From NCBI GenBank assembly GCA_021613335.1, contig JAJTWR010000044.1:597001-661000 (forward strand): 64,000 nt of DNA, given 5' to 3'. The notes under the pieces were generated by a model. The model was not told where the DNA came from. It made no database searches and saw nothing but the letters and a program-made list of their open reading frames with translations. Position numbers and translations under genes: made by a program. The stretch is from Whitmania pigra. Taxonomy: Eukaryota > Annelida > Clitellata > Hirudinida > Haemopidae. This document shows positions 28,484 through 39,843 of this stretch, piece by piece (the stretch's first letter is position 1; every line of letters begins with the position of its first letter).

Positions 28484-28556
28484 AACATCGTCATCATCAT
28501 CATCATTATCGTCATCATCATCATCGTCGTCGTCGTCGTCATCATCATCATCGCAT
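28484..28556 (+). repeat. (ATC)n/(GTC)n microsatellite
   Basis: Runs of atc and gtc units. Confidence 0.88.
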
Positions 28557-29018
28557 TATGAAGCTGTTGTAAGAATCGTTTGTGATACGGCCGAGAAGTT
28601 GAAATGAATTTGTAGCGTGGCCTGAGGACACACAGGTGTGACACCTGGCGGAATTTTTGCCATGAAAGCAAAATATAAAAACCTCTTTAATAAATTTAGA
28701 TTGTTTACTTTTAATTTATTTAAAAAACATTTAAAATGTCAACAAATGAAAAGTACTTCGCAAATAAAAACTTATAAAATTTTCATTTGTTCACCAGATG
28801 TCGCGTAACATTGTTTTGCGTTCATAACTTCACGTTGTCAATTAATTCTGTTAGGAGGTTACTATGGCAAAGACTTTAATCCGACCACCTGAGGACCACC
28901 TGGAATGAATTTTTAAACACCTGGAGTGATTTTTTAAATACCTGGAGTCGATCTTGAAGAGCAGAACAATCTCAAATGATCTACACGTCATTAAGTTATT
29001 TCTCCAATTTATTTATAG

Positions 29019-32000
29019 GAAGCACTTGTCATCGACCAGACGTAACAACAGCCAACAACAAAAACGACAAACACTCTCTCCCAATGACGTCATCAAAGCA
29101 CATCACGTGATGAGCTTGTCTGAACACGCTGGGACCTGCATCATTCCCTCCTGCCTAATACAGGTGAGAACAGGTACATAGGCATTTAAATCGATTGTCA
29201 GGCAACGTTTCGCAATCCGCATAAAATAAAAACTTGTCCTCTGTTGCCGATGAAAAGAACTTTTCCAAGGTTTTCTGAAATTGAAATTGAAAGCATTTAA
29301 TTTCTAATAACTAATAACTAACAGCATTTTATTTGTCGATATCGTAATTAAGAGGCTGTCAAAAGAAGCAGCAAGGTACCAGGTGAGGCTTCATGATGAG
29401 GAACGTGGTCAGAAGTCAACATCAAACCAAGGTAAGTGTCTTCGTTTCTATTGGTCAACCGTTCATCCAATGAACGTTTCACAGGACGTGACCTTCAGTA
29501 TGGCCTGCTCCAACCAACCGAGCATTCCTTCTGTACCTGCGAGGTTACACCTTGTTACATTTTGTTCCACCTTGGTACACCTTGTTACTCATTGTTACAG
29601 CTGTACTGAGTGAAGTTGCTTCGTTTGATTGGTGTGCAGCGAACGATTGTATCGATTGATTTGTTGTGATTGCATCTGCAAATGTTTGTGTTTATCACGT
29701 GTTTATTGTGATGCAAGTTGTTAACCTTTCAGCACTCCTTACACAGGGAAGCACGGATTCGAAATTTCATTTCAGAAACAAAAGAAGGAAACAAAATCGG
29801 CCACATGGACGGTAAAATATAAATTTTATTAAACAAATAAAATAAAAATAAATTAAACAAATTTAAATTTAATATTAATTATTTATTTATGAATGTACAA
29901 ATAATAAATAAAATGTGAAGTATTTGTCAACTCCACCGGTTGAAATTCTTGCTGTTGAATGATTAAATGTTTGAATAAAGTTGATCATTCGATCTGAATA
30001 TTAAGTTTTATTATTAAATTTTATTAAGTTTATTAAATAAAAAATTTATGAAAACTATTTTCAGAAGTGATGTTCTTTTATTAACACAATGTTTTTGTGA
30101 TGCCGACGAGATGAGGATACATTCGAATGCAACAATAAATAAATTTTAATAAAATATTAAAAACTTAACATTAAAACTTAAAAATGATTAGAAAATTAGA
30201 AATTATGTAGAAATAAGTGATATTAACTCAAATTTTCACTCAGTGAAATTCAACTCGCGATAACCTACACCAGACGTTTGAAATAATTGATTCAAAAATC
30301 TTGAATTTTTATACAGAATGTATGGAAAGTGTTTCAACATAAATAACTAAATAAAAAAAAAACATGCACTCAACAAAAACCGCAGTACTCTCAAGAGCTG
30401 AAAAAACTGTACGTGCGCATGCGCAGTCCTTGTCCAATCAGGTTCAGAACGTGCAGTACTCCGCCCCATGGATGTCTCATTCGTGCCATGCCACTTTACA
30501 TCAAACCAGAACACATTCAGGAGGTGGTGAAGAGATGTCCTAACCACGCTTCCAAGTTGGAAGATTTCACAGGGGACCATCTCATGGCTTCGGAGCACCT
30601 GTTGTGCTGCGAGAACAAAGAGGCTCAGTACGTGGAGGACGTGTACACAGGCCGACTCAGTGTGGTCTTCCCGCACGAGGTTCCCCAGGGTAATGAATGC
30701 GTATAATTATATGAATTCATAAATATGTATAATTACATGAATTCATAAATATGTATAATTACATGAATTTATGAATATGCATAATTACATGAATTTATGA
30801 ACATGTATAATTACATGAATTTATGAATATGCATAATTACATGAAACTGAACATCAATAAGAATTTGTGAGTGGTTTATACAAGAATTGAATTGTTTTCC
30901 TAACAGCCGGCACTGAGTGGGTAACGAACTTGTTCCAGTTCGCATGTTTCAGTTCGTGCGTGGGAGGACTGAACAGGAGACCACTGCAGGTTGTTTTCAC
31001 CTTGGAACATGGATCGGAAGTGCTCGGAAGGCAGGCGGTAGAAGTTCGCATCTGCGCATGTCCTGGGAGAGACAGGAGAACCGAAGAAAAGTCCGAATTG
31101 GAGGAAGCCACATTTGCTGATGCGAGGAAAAATTCGAGTTTGTCGAGGAGCAATAAATGTTTTTCCAGTGGAAACAAACGGATGAGGGAAGAGATTCCTG
31201 ACGATTCAACACCCAACACGGAGAGAAAGAGACGAATGGAAGAAAGGAGACAGGATGAGGACAATATGTACATCATCAAGGTGAGCATTGTATTCCAAAT
31301 ATTAGGATCTGAAATCGAGAGGTGTCTAATAGAGAGTAACTTGCAGGTGAGCGGAAGACAGAACTTTGAAATGTTGAAAAAGATCAGAGACGCCCTTGAA
31401 CTCTCTGACCTTATAGAACCCGAGCAGAGGTCACTGGTTCTTCAGCACTCGACGTAAGTGCTAATGTAGGCATGTAATTGAAATAAATACACTCTCAGAT
31501 CGTTTCAAGGGAACAACACGTTGCTATGGTTACTGGTGCTGCCGCATCCTTCTTGTCGAACAACAACCACGTCCAGCATCACCATGGCAACTACACGAGC
31601 GCTTACGTCATCGACGACATGAACAAGATGGCGTCCATCGATCAAACACCCACCGAGAACGAAGTGACCAGTACTGGGATAAACCTGCAACTCGTGGACA
31701 TTCAACAAGTTCTCACTCCTCAGACGTCATCGTTATCATCACTCCTTCCAAACAATCCGTCACACATGGATGCTCATGCATACCTCCAACCAAACAGGAG
31801 CAACACTGCCAACGATGATGACGAAGATGGCGACGACGACAACGATGATGTTGTCGACAACAACAGGAACAACTCCATCTCCAGGTATGATGTTGCTGTA
31901 CGATAAAAGCGATACTTATTTTCAATTTTCAATTTTATCTCCATATTATCTCAAATAGCAAAATAACAAATTAAGTATTTTTAATTCTATTTATTTTTTG

Positions 32001-32861
32001 CCGAATAAACTTTTTTTCGCAGTTTAACAGTTTAAACAAATTCGATACAACGGGAATACATTGCATGTCCTTTATGAATTTTATTTAAACTCTTGCTAAA
32101 TTTCTGTTGTATGTTGCTAATTTTTTTGTTCTTATTATTTAAAATAATTAATTTATTTCACTTTTAGTTGGCTGGAATCAATTAGCTTGGGAGTTTATGC
32201 AGATCAGTTTCGAGGGTACAATCTGTTCAGCATCAGGGACCTTGACAAACTGACTTTGGAGGTAAAACGAATTTTCAGTCATGTTTAACTACAGCGTTTG
32301 TAATAAAATCAGTGAGCCTTACAAAAAATATTTAATATTAATAATTGTATGATGGTTATTGTTAATATTTTTCTTATTTTTTTATATCAATTTATATCAA
32401 TTTTTTTTACGCCAATGAAATGATAAAACGAAAAATGATGAAATTCTAAATTAATTCAGGATCTTCAGGCGATGTCCATCCCTGTACAGCACAAGGACAT
32501 CATGTGGAAGAAGTTGTCTGAACTCAAGTCCAAGAAATCATCTGGAAAACATATGCTTCCGAATCAGAAGCAGATTTTGGCGCCAATCACGGAATTTCAA
32601 CAACGACCTCCGCCCCTTCCCCACATGAACAACAACAACAACAACAGTGGCATGGTATCTTTCTCGGACAACAACAAGCAACTGCATCATCACCCTCAAC
32701 AACTCATACAACTGCAACAAATCATCGTCAACACCCATCCACTCCACAACTCGTCCAAGATTGAACTGTTTACGCCTCTCTACTACAACAACAGCAACAG
32801 CAACAACAGCTGCAATGAACTTCTCAACGAACAGGACCACAACTACTGTGCTGAAGCTTAA
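29019..32861 (+). CDS. p53/p63/p73 family transcription factor with SAM domain (5' end incomplete)
   Basis: A sequence-specific transcription factor of the p53 family. Supported exons: about 29019-29163 (tentative), 29485-29543, 29733-29811, 30386-30689, 30907-31280, 31347-31453, 31510-31884, 32168-32261, 32460-32861 (stop 32859-32861); phases agree from 29485 on. The DNA-binding domain shows GKHGFEISFQ, KSATWT, LKKLY, STPP, IRAMPLY, VVKRCPNH, then CFSSCVGGLNRRP and VRICACPGRDRRTEEKS. Zinc ligands (C, H in CPNH and the two Cys in CFSSC), and the Arg of LNRRP and RICACPGR are kept. Tetramerization helix: MLKKIRDALEL. A SAM domain (SWLESISLGVYADQF... then DLQAMSIPVQHKDIMWKKL) marks the p63/p73 form. 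The C-terminal tail is Asn/Gln-rich. The N-terminal activation region is not established. Confidence 0.92.
30697..30845 (+). repeat. 26-base tandem repeat in p53-family intron
   Basis: Five to six copies of atgaattcataaatatgtataattac with t/c and a/g variants. It sits in the intron between the two DNA-binding-domain exons (30689/30907). Confidence 0.93.
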
Positions 32862-33093
32862 ACCGTTTGAAATCAAACTCTTGTTGTTTCAGTTGTTGTA
32901 GGGTGTGCTGTGCTAAGCGCAATAATTTAGTTGTTTACATTGACTTCTTCGTTGTTATCGAATTCCAACAAACATTTTGAAAACTGTGTTTACATAGCCG
33001 TCGCCATGATCAACGTCGTCGTCATCACCATCATCATCACCATATTCACCACTAAGGGTTAATTCTATTAAATATTAATTTTGAATATATTTT

Positions 33094-33099
33094 AATAAA
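33094..33099 (+). terminator. Candidate poly(A) signal of p53-family gene
   Basis: AATAAA about 235 bases after the stop at 32861. Plausible but not the only AT-rich match. Confidence 0.4.
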
Positions 33100-34533
33100 T
33101 ATTTATATTTAGAGTAAGAAAATACAATCACGTGATGAGCGGAACACGTTTATTTATGGAATTAATTTTAATTAAGATTAACGGCTGCAATTTTATAAAA
33201 TGCTGTACAATTTTGTTGTTGCAACGCTATGAATTTTAAAACAGTTTGAATGTGTTGAACTATCTTTAAATTAATTGGGGGTCGTCTCAAAATATTGAAG
33301 ATAACGTAACATTCTTGATCATTAACGATAGCAATAAAAGCAAACATTGTAAATGTTGTCGTTACAGTTGTGCTTGTTTACAACGACAGTGTTAAAAATT
33401 CAGCTTATTTCCTTAAATTCACATTCGGGTTGATTAATATTTTATAATTGGAAAATCGAGTTAAACCTGTTGTCTAAAAAAGAAAGTAATTAAGTCATTG
33501 AGAAAGATAAGATACTCAATCAATTCAGAAATTCTGCCTGGATTTAAAAACCTCTTCAAAATGTTAATCTAAGAATTGCCACGAAATATTGGAACTTCAC
33601 ATCACCTGAGCAGACATTTCTGGTACGAAAGGATTCAGCAGCAAATTTTCTGGACAGTAATTGATGCGATGTTGATTTAATAATTTGCGACAATCGTGGA
33701 GGTTCAGTCAAAATTGTGGTAACTTATCATTTGAAAAAATGTTAAACTCTATAAAAAAACACTATGGGTTAACAAGACGTTTAAGGCCCAAAACCATGCT
33801 TTCCAGCAGAATTAAACAAATTAATTTCACTTTTCAGAGGAAAAGAAATTCAACTTTGGGTTTTTTGGGTCCTCAGATCAGTTAAATATTTTCTCAACCT
33901 CATTCCGGCTAAAAATAATTTTTTTCAGACAAAACCAGTCCAAAAAGTTGAGATTGCAAATAATTAATAATATTGCCATTAACAGTGATATTATTTTAAT
34001 ATTTAATGGACTTTTTGAGTTAACGGAGTTCAGTTTGAAGTCATATTTTGAGAATGTAATTCATACCTGCCACCATAATTGGTAATTCATACATCGATTA
34101 TCTCATTAAATATTGCTTGTTACGAATCATTATAACAAGCAAACAAATTGTTTGTACAAATGCATTAATTCAAAGTAAATGTTTATGAATATTTAAGTTT
34201 GCATAAATACAAGTTCGCAATCACTTATTTAATTAATTAATTAAGATTAGGGCACGACTTACAGAAAAATGTCTTTCTTCAAGAGTCGCTTCAGAAAATC
34301 TTTCAGAAGATCCTCCAGATCCTCATTGTATTTTAGACATAGTTTTAGGAAATCCACGATTTTTCATGAAAAAGAATATGCCTATTACATTAGGCATTTT
34401 AGTTTCATTTCGTAATGCTATTTTTGTTGGTTTTTGGAGCAGTGAGTTCTGCCAGGTTAAGCAAAGTTTAGCCAAAAACCATAACAACATTGCAGTGTAA
34501 CTTCATCATGCCCACCAATCAGGGTTCCCTCTA
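33100..34533. other. Intergenic, nothing recognised
   Basis: AT-rich sequence between the p53-family 3' end and the R2-like element. It must include the element's 3' UTR (immediately below 34534). No gene seen. Confidence 0.5.
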
Positions 34534-37500
34534 CTAATTGGGATGTGTTCCTCTCTTTCGTTGAGAAAAAGTTTCAGTTTCATTGTAGAAGAGTGTTCCA
34601 ACCACCTTCATGACAACCATCTTGTAGGTATCGATTGAATGGAAAGGTTTGTCTTCCCACGGGACAGTCAACTCTATCAAAATGAGAGCGCCTGACGACG
34701 ACGAAGCAAGAACAACATCCGGCCTCCTGCCGCTATCCCTAAGCAGCTGGGGATATTGTCTCAAACCTTCCAGGTCGGCTGCGACAGTCCAATCATTAGC
34801 TTCTGCAAGAATGTCTCTCCTCGGAGGGAGTCTATTTTTCTTACAGTGTAGTGAAAAGCCCTCTCGCAGGAAGTATACCTTCCGCTGTAATGCAATCTTG
34901 CGAGAATTTGCTTTAACTACCGCCGTTTTGGTAGCTTCTACCACTTCCTTTAGGACCTTATTGTGTCGCCACGTGTACCGACCATTGTCGAGGGCATATG
35001 CGCAACTTGAAAGCACATGATGAAGTGTCTCGAAGCCGCCGCAGAGCTCACATTTGCAGTCTTCCGTTAAACCCCATCTTCGCAAATTGTCCTTAGAGGG
35101 AAGTTGGTCATAAATCGATCTTATCAGAAAGGCCAGACGATATGAAGACATTCTCCATATCTCGTTCCAACCGATGGAACGCTGAACCACGTCTTCCCAC
35201 GCGGTCCATCGACCCTGCTGTGCCTGCTGCACCGCCTTAATGGCTCGATCTTTTTCCAAATCTCTCCTCCTCTCCTGAATAATAAGCCTTGCCCTAATCG
35301 CAGGGCAAGACTCAGACCATTTTGCGAAGTGGTTCCACCCAACAGCCTGACGACCCGATTGAATAGGACCTCGCATTTCTTCGAACGTCAGTTCCGCGAC
35401 CGACTTATCGATTTCATCCTGTGCTGAGAACTTCCTTTTAGTTCTTAACAGTGGTCTAACTTCGCGGATCCTGATGTCCGCAGAGTTATTCAACATCCAC
35501 TGCGTCCTTATTTTAGAGACCTCATACTCTTCCACCAGGGAACGAAGAGGTAACCTTAATTTTGAGCTCTTACTGTAGAGGGCAACAGATGACATCCCTG
35601 GAGGTAGCCCAAGCCACGATCTGATGTATCTGCTAACTTTCCTCTCTAATCCTTCGACTGTGGGCAAACCAATCTCATAGAGCGTCAATGGCCACAGCAG
35701 CCTTGGGAGAAGCACAAACTGGAACAACCACATCTTAAACCTTCCCTACAATGGTGCCTCTCCGATTGCTTTCAAACCCCCAACAGCCTGTTCGACAGTG
35801 CAGTTCTCTTGGCTCCTATCGTTCAGCGAATCATTAAACACTCGGCCTAGGCTCTTAACCGGTTCCTCGGAAACTGTAGGAACCCGTTGACCCGCTACAA
35901 CAAACGAGATGTCGCTGCAGACTTTTCCTTTAACAAGGGCAAGACTTCTCGACTTTGCAGGTTTAAAAGCCATTCGACACCACCCAAGAAGGCCATTGAA
36001 CTTGTTCAAAGTGTTCTGAACTGCCGGTCTCCTGTTCATTACCAGGGTGGTGTCATCCATAAACGCTTTCACCGAAGGCATATAGAGACCCTTACCTAAA
36101 TGCGCCTCTGGAACATTAGACCCGGCTGCGTTGAGCAGAAGTTGCATCGCCAGTACAAAAAGGGAAGGTGATATTGCACACCCCATTGCAATACCCACCT
36201 CCAGAGGAACCCACTTAGTCGTGTACGTCTTGGTGGAGAACCTCATCATAAACCCGAAAAAATACGTCTGAATAATTTGAATTACGTGACACGGCACATG
36301 ATGAATCTCCAACGTTTTCCATATGAGTTGGTGTGGTACCGACCCGTATGCATTCGCCAAGTCGAGCCACACAACGTACAAACTCAGGCGGCGCCTCTTG
36401 GCTCTTTGAATAGCCTCCCAAATCATGGAGGAGTGCTCTATGCAACCAGGCACGCCTGGAACACCTCCCTTCTGAATCGATGTATCAACATACTTATTGG
36501 ACAAAACATACTCAGTGAGTCTCGATGCAATCAAAGAGAAAAATATCTTCCCTTCTACATTCAACAGCGAAATAGGTCTGAATTGATTTAGGCGAATGGA
36601 GTACCGTTCCTTTGGTATATAGACGCCTTCTGCGACTCTCCGCTCATCATCTACAATGCCTGACTGCCTTTCGATGAGGGAGTGCAGCAAATACAGCACC
36701 TTAGGGCATCTTTTATACAAAAGGTAGGGAATTCCATTGGGACCCGGCGCCGAACGGTTCCTAGCTTTCCTAACAACACGCCTCACGTCCTCAATCGACG
36801 GAGATGTCAAGCTAAAAACACTGGTAGGGAGAGGCACCACTGGGATGTCTTGTCTCACAGGAAGGGGAATGTGACGAAGAGAATCACGATACGTATTAGT
36901 AAGGTGCTCTTCCAGTTCGTCTTTACCTACACAAAGCTCACCAGACTTCGGAGGGTCGAGTAACGCTCTCTCATATCTATAAGGATCACTGAAAAACTTC
37001 CTATGAGCTCTCCTCCTCTCATAGTTCTTTTGCCTAACACACTCGGCACGGCGAAGGTTTCTCACACGTTCCTTCAACTCTTCCCATACAACTGAAATAC
37101 TTGCTTTCTCATCCTCCTTGGCACTCTTCCACCGACGACGGAGTGCCTTCTTCTCGCATTTCAGCCACTCAAGCTCACGTTGCCGTCGAGATTTTTGCGG
37201 TTGTACAGGTCGCTTCTCAACAACGACCCCGAACCTCTCCAAACACTTACCATATATGCAGTCAGTAAAGGACTTCATGGAAGCGTCTCTTTTCATTACT
37301 TTCTTGAGATCGCTTTTGAGAACGACATCCAATCCGTCCCAACCACTCCTATCATTACTTCGAGGGAACTTGATTCTAGCTCGTGGAAGGTCTTCCGTGA
37401 GGCAGGAAACTCGAACATACTCGGAACTGTGGTGAGATTCCGGTCCGGTATCGTTCGACGTTTTACCTGAAGGCTCAGTCGCATCAGAACGCTGTTTCTC

Positions 37501-37593
37501 TACCTCCCCTTCGCATTTCAGCTTTGTCTGGTGAATCTTAAGTCCCTTCTCGGTCTGAAACACACGACCACATCTACATCTGCTTACTGGCAC
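34534..37593 (-). mobile_element. R2-like non-LTR retrotransposon, single ORF with one internal stop
   Basis: One minus-strand frame runs from ATG at 37593 to the stop at 34534-34536, about 1,019 codons, interrupted only by TAG at 35746-35748. Order: an N-terminal zinc finger with CRCGRVFQTEKGLKIHQ; reverse transcriptase with DLANAYGSVPHQLIW and the catalytic FMDD (A-F-M-D-D); then, after the stop, the thumb region (FKMWLFQFVLLPRLLWP); and a restriction-like endonuclease with the CCHC finger CKCELCGGFETLHHVLSSC and PDVVLA...ALILIELTVPW (PD-(D/E)xK type). This architecture defines the R2-type, restriction-endonuclease class of LINEs. No 28S rDNA flanks it; the site sits between the p53-family gene and its decayed copy. 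5' and 3' UTR limits are not defined. Confidence 0.9.
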
Positions 37594-38045
37594 GCCATTA
37601 GCCAGTCCGTAGTCATAAATCAGAGTGATTGGTTTGCTTAAAGTTGCGACCGAAGGAATATAAGAATGTAAGAACCTAATATAAATGACGAAGAGCGGCT
37701 TGTTGCATTTGAGTTGAAGGACTACGCATTCGGAACAAATTCATTTTCAGTTGATGATGAGGCTGATTCAAGTTGATAAATTATCTCGTCAGCCATGATG
37801 ATAGTGAAAGGTAGTAAATTCCTCAGATGAAAAACAATACTTCTTGCTTCCAGGAGCCTCGGAACAACCAAAGAGAAAGATTTAAGAACTAAAAAGTTCT
37901 AACGTACTAAATGAAACTATTTAACGCAACTAAAACTAATTTTACATTGATTCGCCAGATAACAGATGTCATTCTGGTTCATGATTTTTTTTACACGAAC
38001 ATGATCTTTTGCAAGTGCATCATCAGGGTAAAAACTGTATTTAAA
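37594..38045. other. 5' flank of R2-like element, nothing else recognised
   Basis: Probably includes the element's 5' UTR. No gene or repeat recognised. Confidence 0.35.
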
Positions 38046-38720
38046 GGCTAGGAATTGAAATCGAAAGGAGCCTGGTAGAGAATCACGTGGAGTTTAACGA
38101 AAGAACTTTAAGATGATGGAAAATATCATCAGAGTTTAACGAATTAAGATGGTGGAAAATATTATCAAAGTCCCCTGAACTCTCTGACTTCGTTGAGTCC
38201 AAACAGAGGTCGTTGAATCTCAGCACTCCGCGTAAGTGCCGATGTAGACATAAAGTTAAAATAAATACACTTTCAATTTATTTCAAACTAACAACACCTT
38301 GCTATGGTTACTGGTGCTGCCGCATCCTTCTTGTCGAACAACAACCACGCCCAGCATCACCATGAAAACTACACGAGCGCTTACGTCATCGACGACATGA
38401 ACAAGATGGCGTCATCGATCAAACACCCACCGTGAATGAGGTGACCAGTAACTGGGACAACCCGTGGGCAACGTCTCTTTCTCGGACAACAACAAGCAAC
38501 TGCAAAATCACCCTCAGCAACTCAACAACTCATACAACTGCAACAAATCATCGTCAACACACCTTCACTCAACATCTCCAGAATTGAACTGTTTCTACAA
38601 CAACTATTGTTTCTTTAAAGTAGCAACAACAACAACAACAACGAAGAAGAAGCTCCTTAAACTCATTGTAATCAAGTCTTGTTTCAATTGTTGCAGAGCT
38701 TTTGCGAGGACATAACTTTA
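38045..38720 (+). pseudogene. Decayed duplicate of the p53-family 3' exons
   Basis: Sequence matching 31305-32890 of the intact gene: the tetramerization exon, its donor (cgtaagtg) and following intron, the next exon (GTGCCGCATCC... region at 38310) and part of the Asn/Gln-rich tail (38465 on). It keeps an intron, so it arose at the DNA level rather than through a processed transcript. Stops, shifts and an internal deletion of about 1 kb (everything between the two exons, including the SAM exons) remove coding capacity. A 42/37-base duplication (38090-38168) lies within it. Confidence 0.88.
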
Positions 38721-39780
38721 TTGATTAGTTACAAAACATTTATTATCGCATTGTTGTTAATAAATAACTAATGATTATTTACGTTTAATATTTATTTATT
38801 TTTTATAATTGTTTATTATTTAAAACTTAAATAACAACAGGACGTCATTTCCAGATATTTAAATAAACGACATCGAAGTATTCGATGAAACATTTTAAAA
38901 TACTTATTTCTTTAAATCAAATAATTAATTAAATTCAGGTTTTAACATTTTGTTTTCTCTAACATACTAAGTAATTGATATTTTATCAGAAGAAGGAGTG
39001 ACAGACACTGGTAACGGTGGCGATGATGATGATGATGGTGGTGGTGATGATGATGGTGATAATGTTTTGAACAGTGTCCCCAGGGTAGCCTGTGAAATTA
39101 AATGTCGTCAACAAACATTTTGTTAGGCACTACGAAAACAACTTCCTCACTTTGTGTCAAACAATTTGTTCTATCGAACCGTGTTATTAAAAATATTGAT
39201 ATATTCCCAAATTTAATAAAAAATTGAATTAATTCCAAATAAATGTTTGTTTTGTGTAGTAATAATAAAGACATTAATATTAACATAAATTTATAATATC
39301 TCATGCTATTAACAAATATATTAATACAACGAGACCATCCCAGAAAAGTATGAAAATATTCTAAGAATGTGAAAGAAGAATCATAAAATAACATGAGTTA
39401 TAAATTCATAATAAGTTAAAAACAGAATTATTTACGGAAAATTTGAATAATATTCTATAATATAATATTTAATGTTTCTGTATTACTTAAATAATAACTG
39501 AAAGTCAGTAAAACCTCAGCCTAATTAAGGCCTGAAATCATAGAACATTGTCGACGAATTTGACGTTTTGGAGCCATGAAAAGTATGAAGATTAAAAGTG
39601 AATTTAACGAATAAGTTGATAAAACTCAACTGCACATTAAGAAAAATTAAAGGCTGAACACCGAAATTCACGTGATAATGTGGAAAACTTTTCATCTGGT
39701 CAGCCTGCGTCGGTGTGAATTGGAAAGAATTTCCTCGTGTTCCTCGAAAGTGCAGCCATCATTAGTGAACGTGTGAGGCA
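38720..39780. other. Intergenic, AT-rich
   Basis: Contains a (GATGGT)-type microsatellite at 39018-39062 but no gene that I recognise. Confidence 0.45.
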
Positions 39781-39788
39781 GGGAACGA

Positions 39789-39795
39789 TATAAAG
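39789..39795 (+). promoter_or_regulatory. TATA box of AstC-like gene
   Basis: TATAAAG lies 49 bases before the ATG at 39844. With a start site about 30 bases downstream, the 5' UTR would be about 25 bases. Confidence 0.65.
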
Positions 39796-39843
39796 CCACT
39801 TCAACAGGCCACCATTAACTTGCCAGGAGAAGAAGTGACCAAA

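Noticed and set aside
28484..28671. Poly-Met frame on the minus strand near 28.5 kb
   Set aside because: Product of (ATC)n/(GTC)n repeats.
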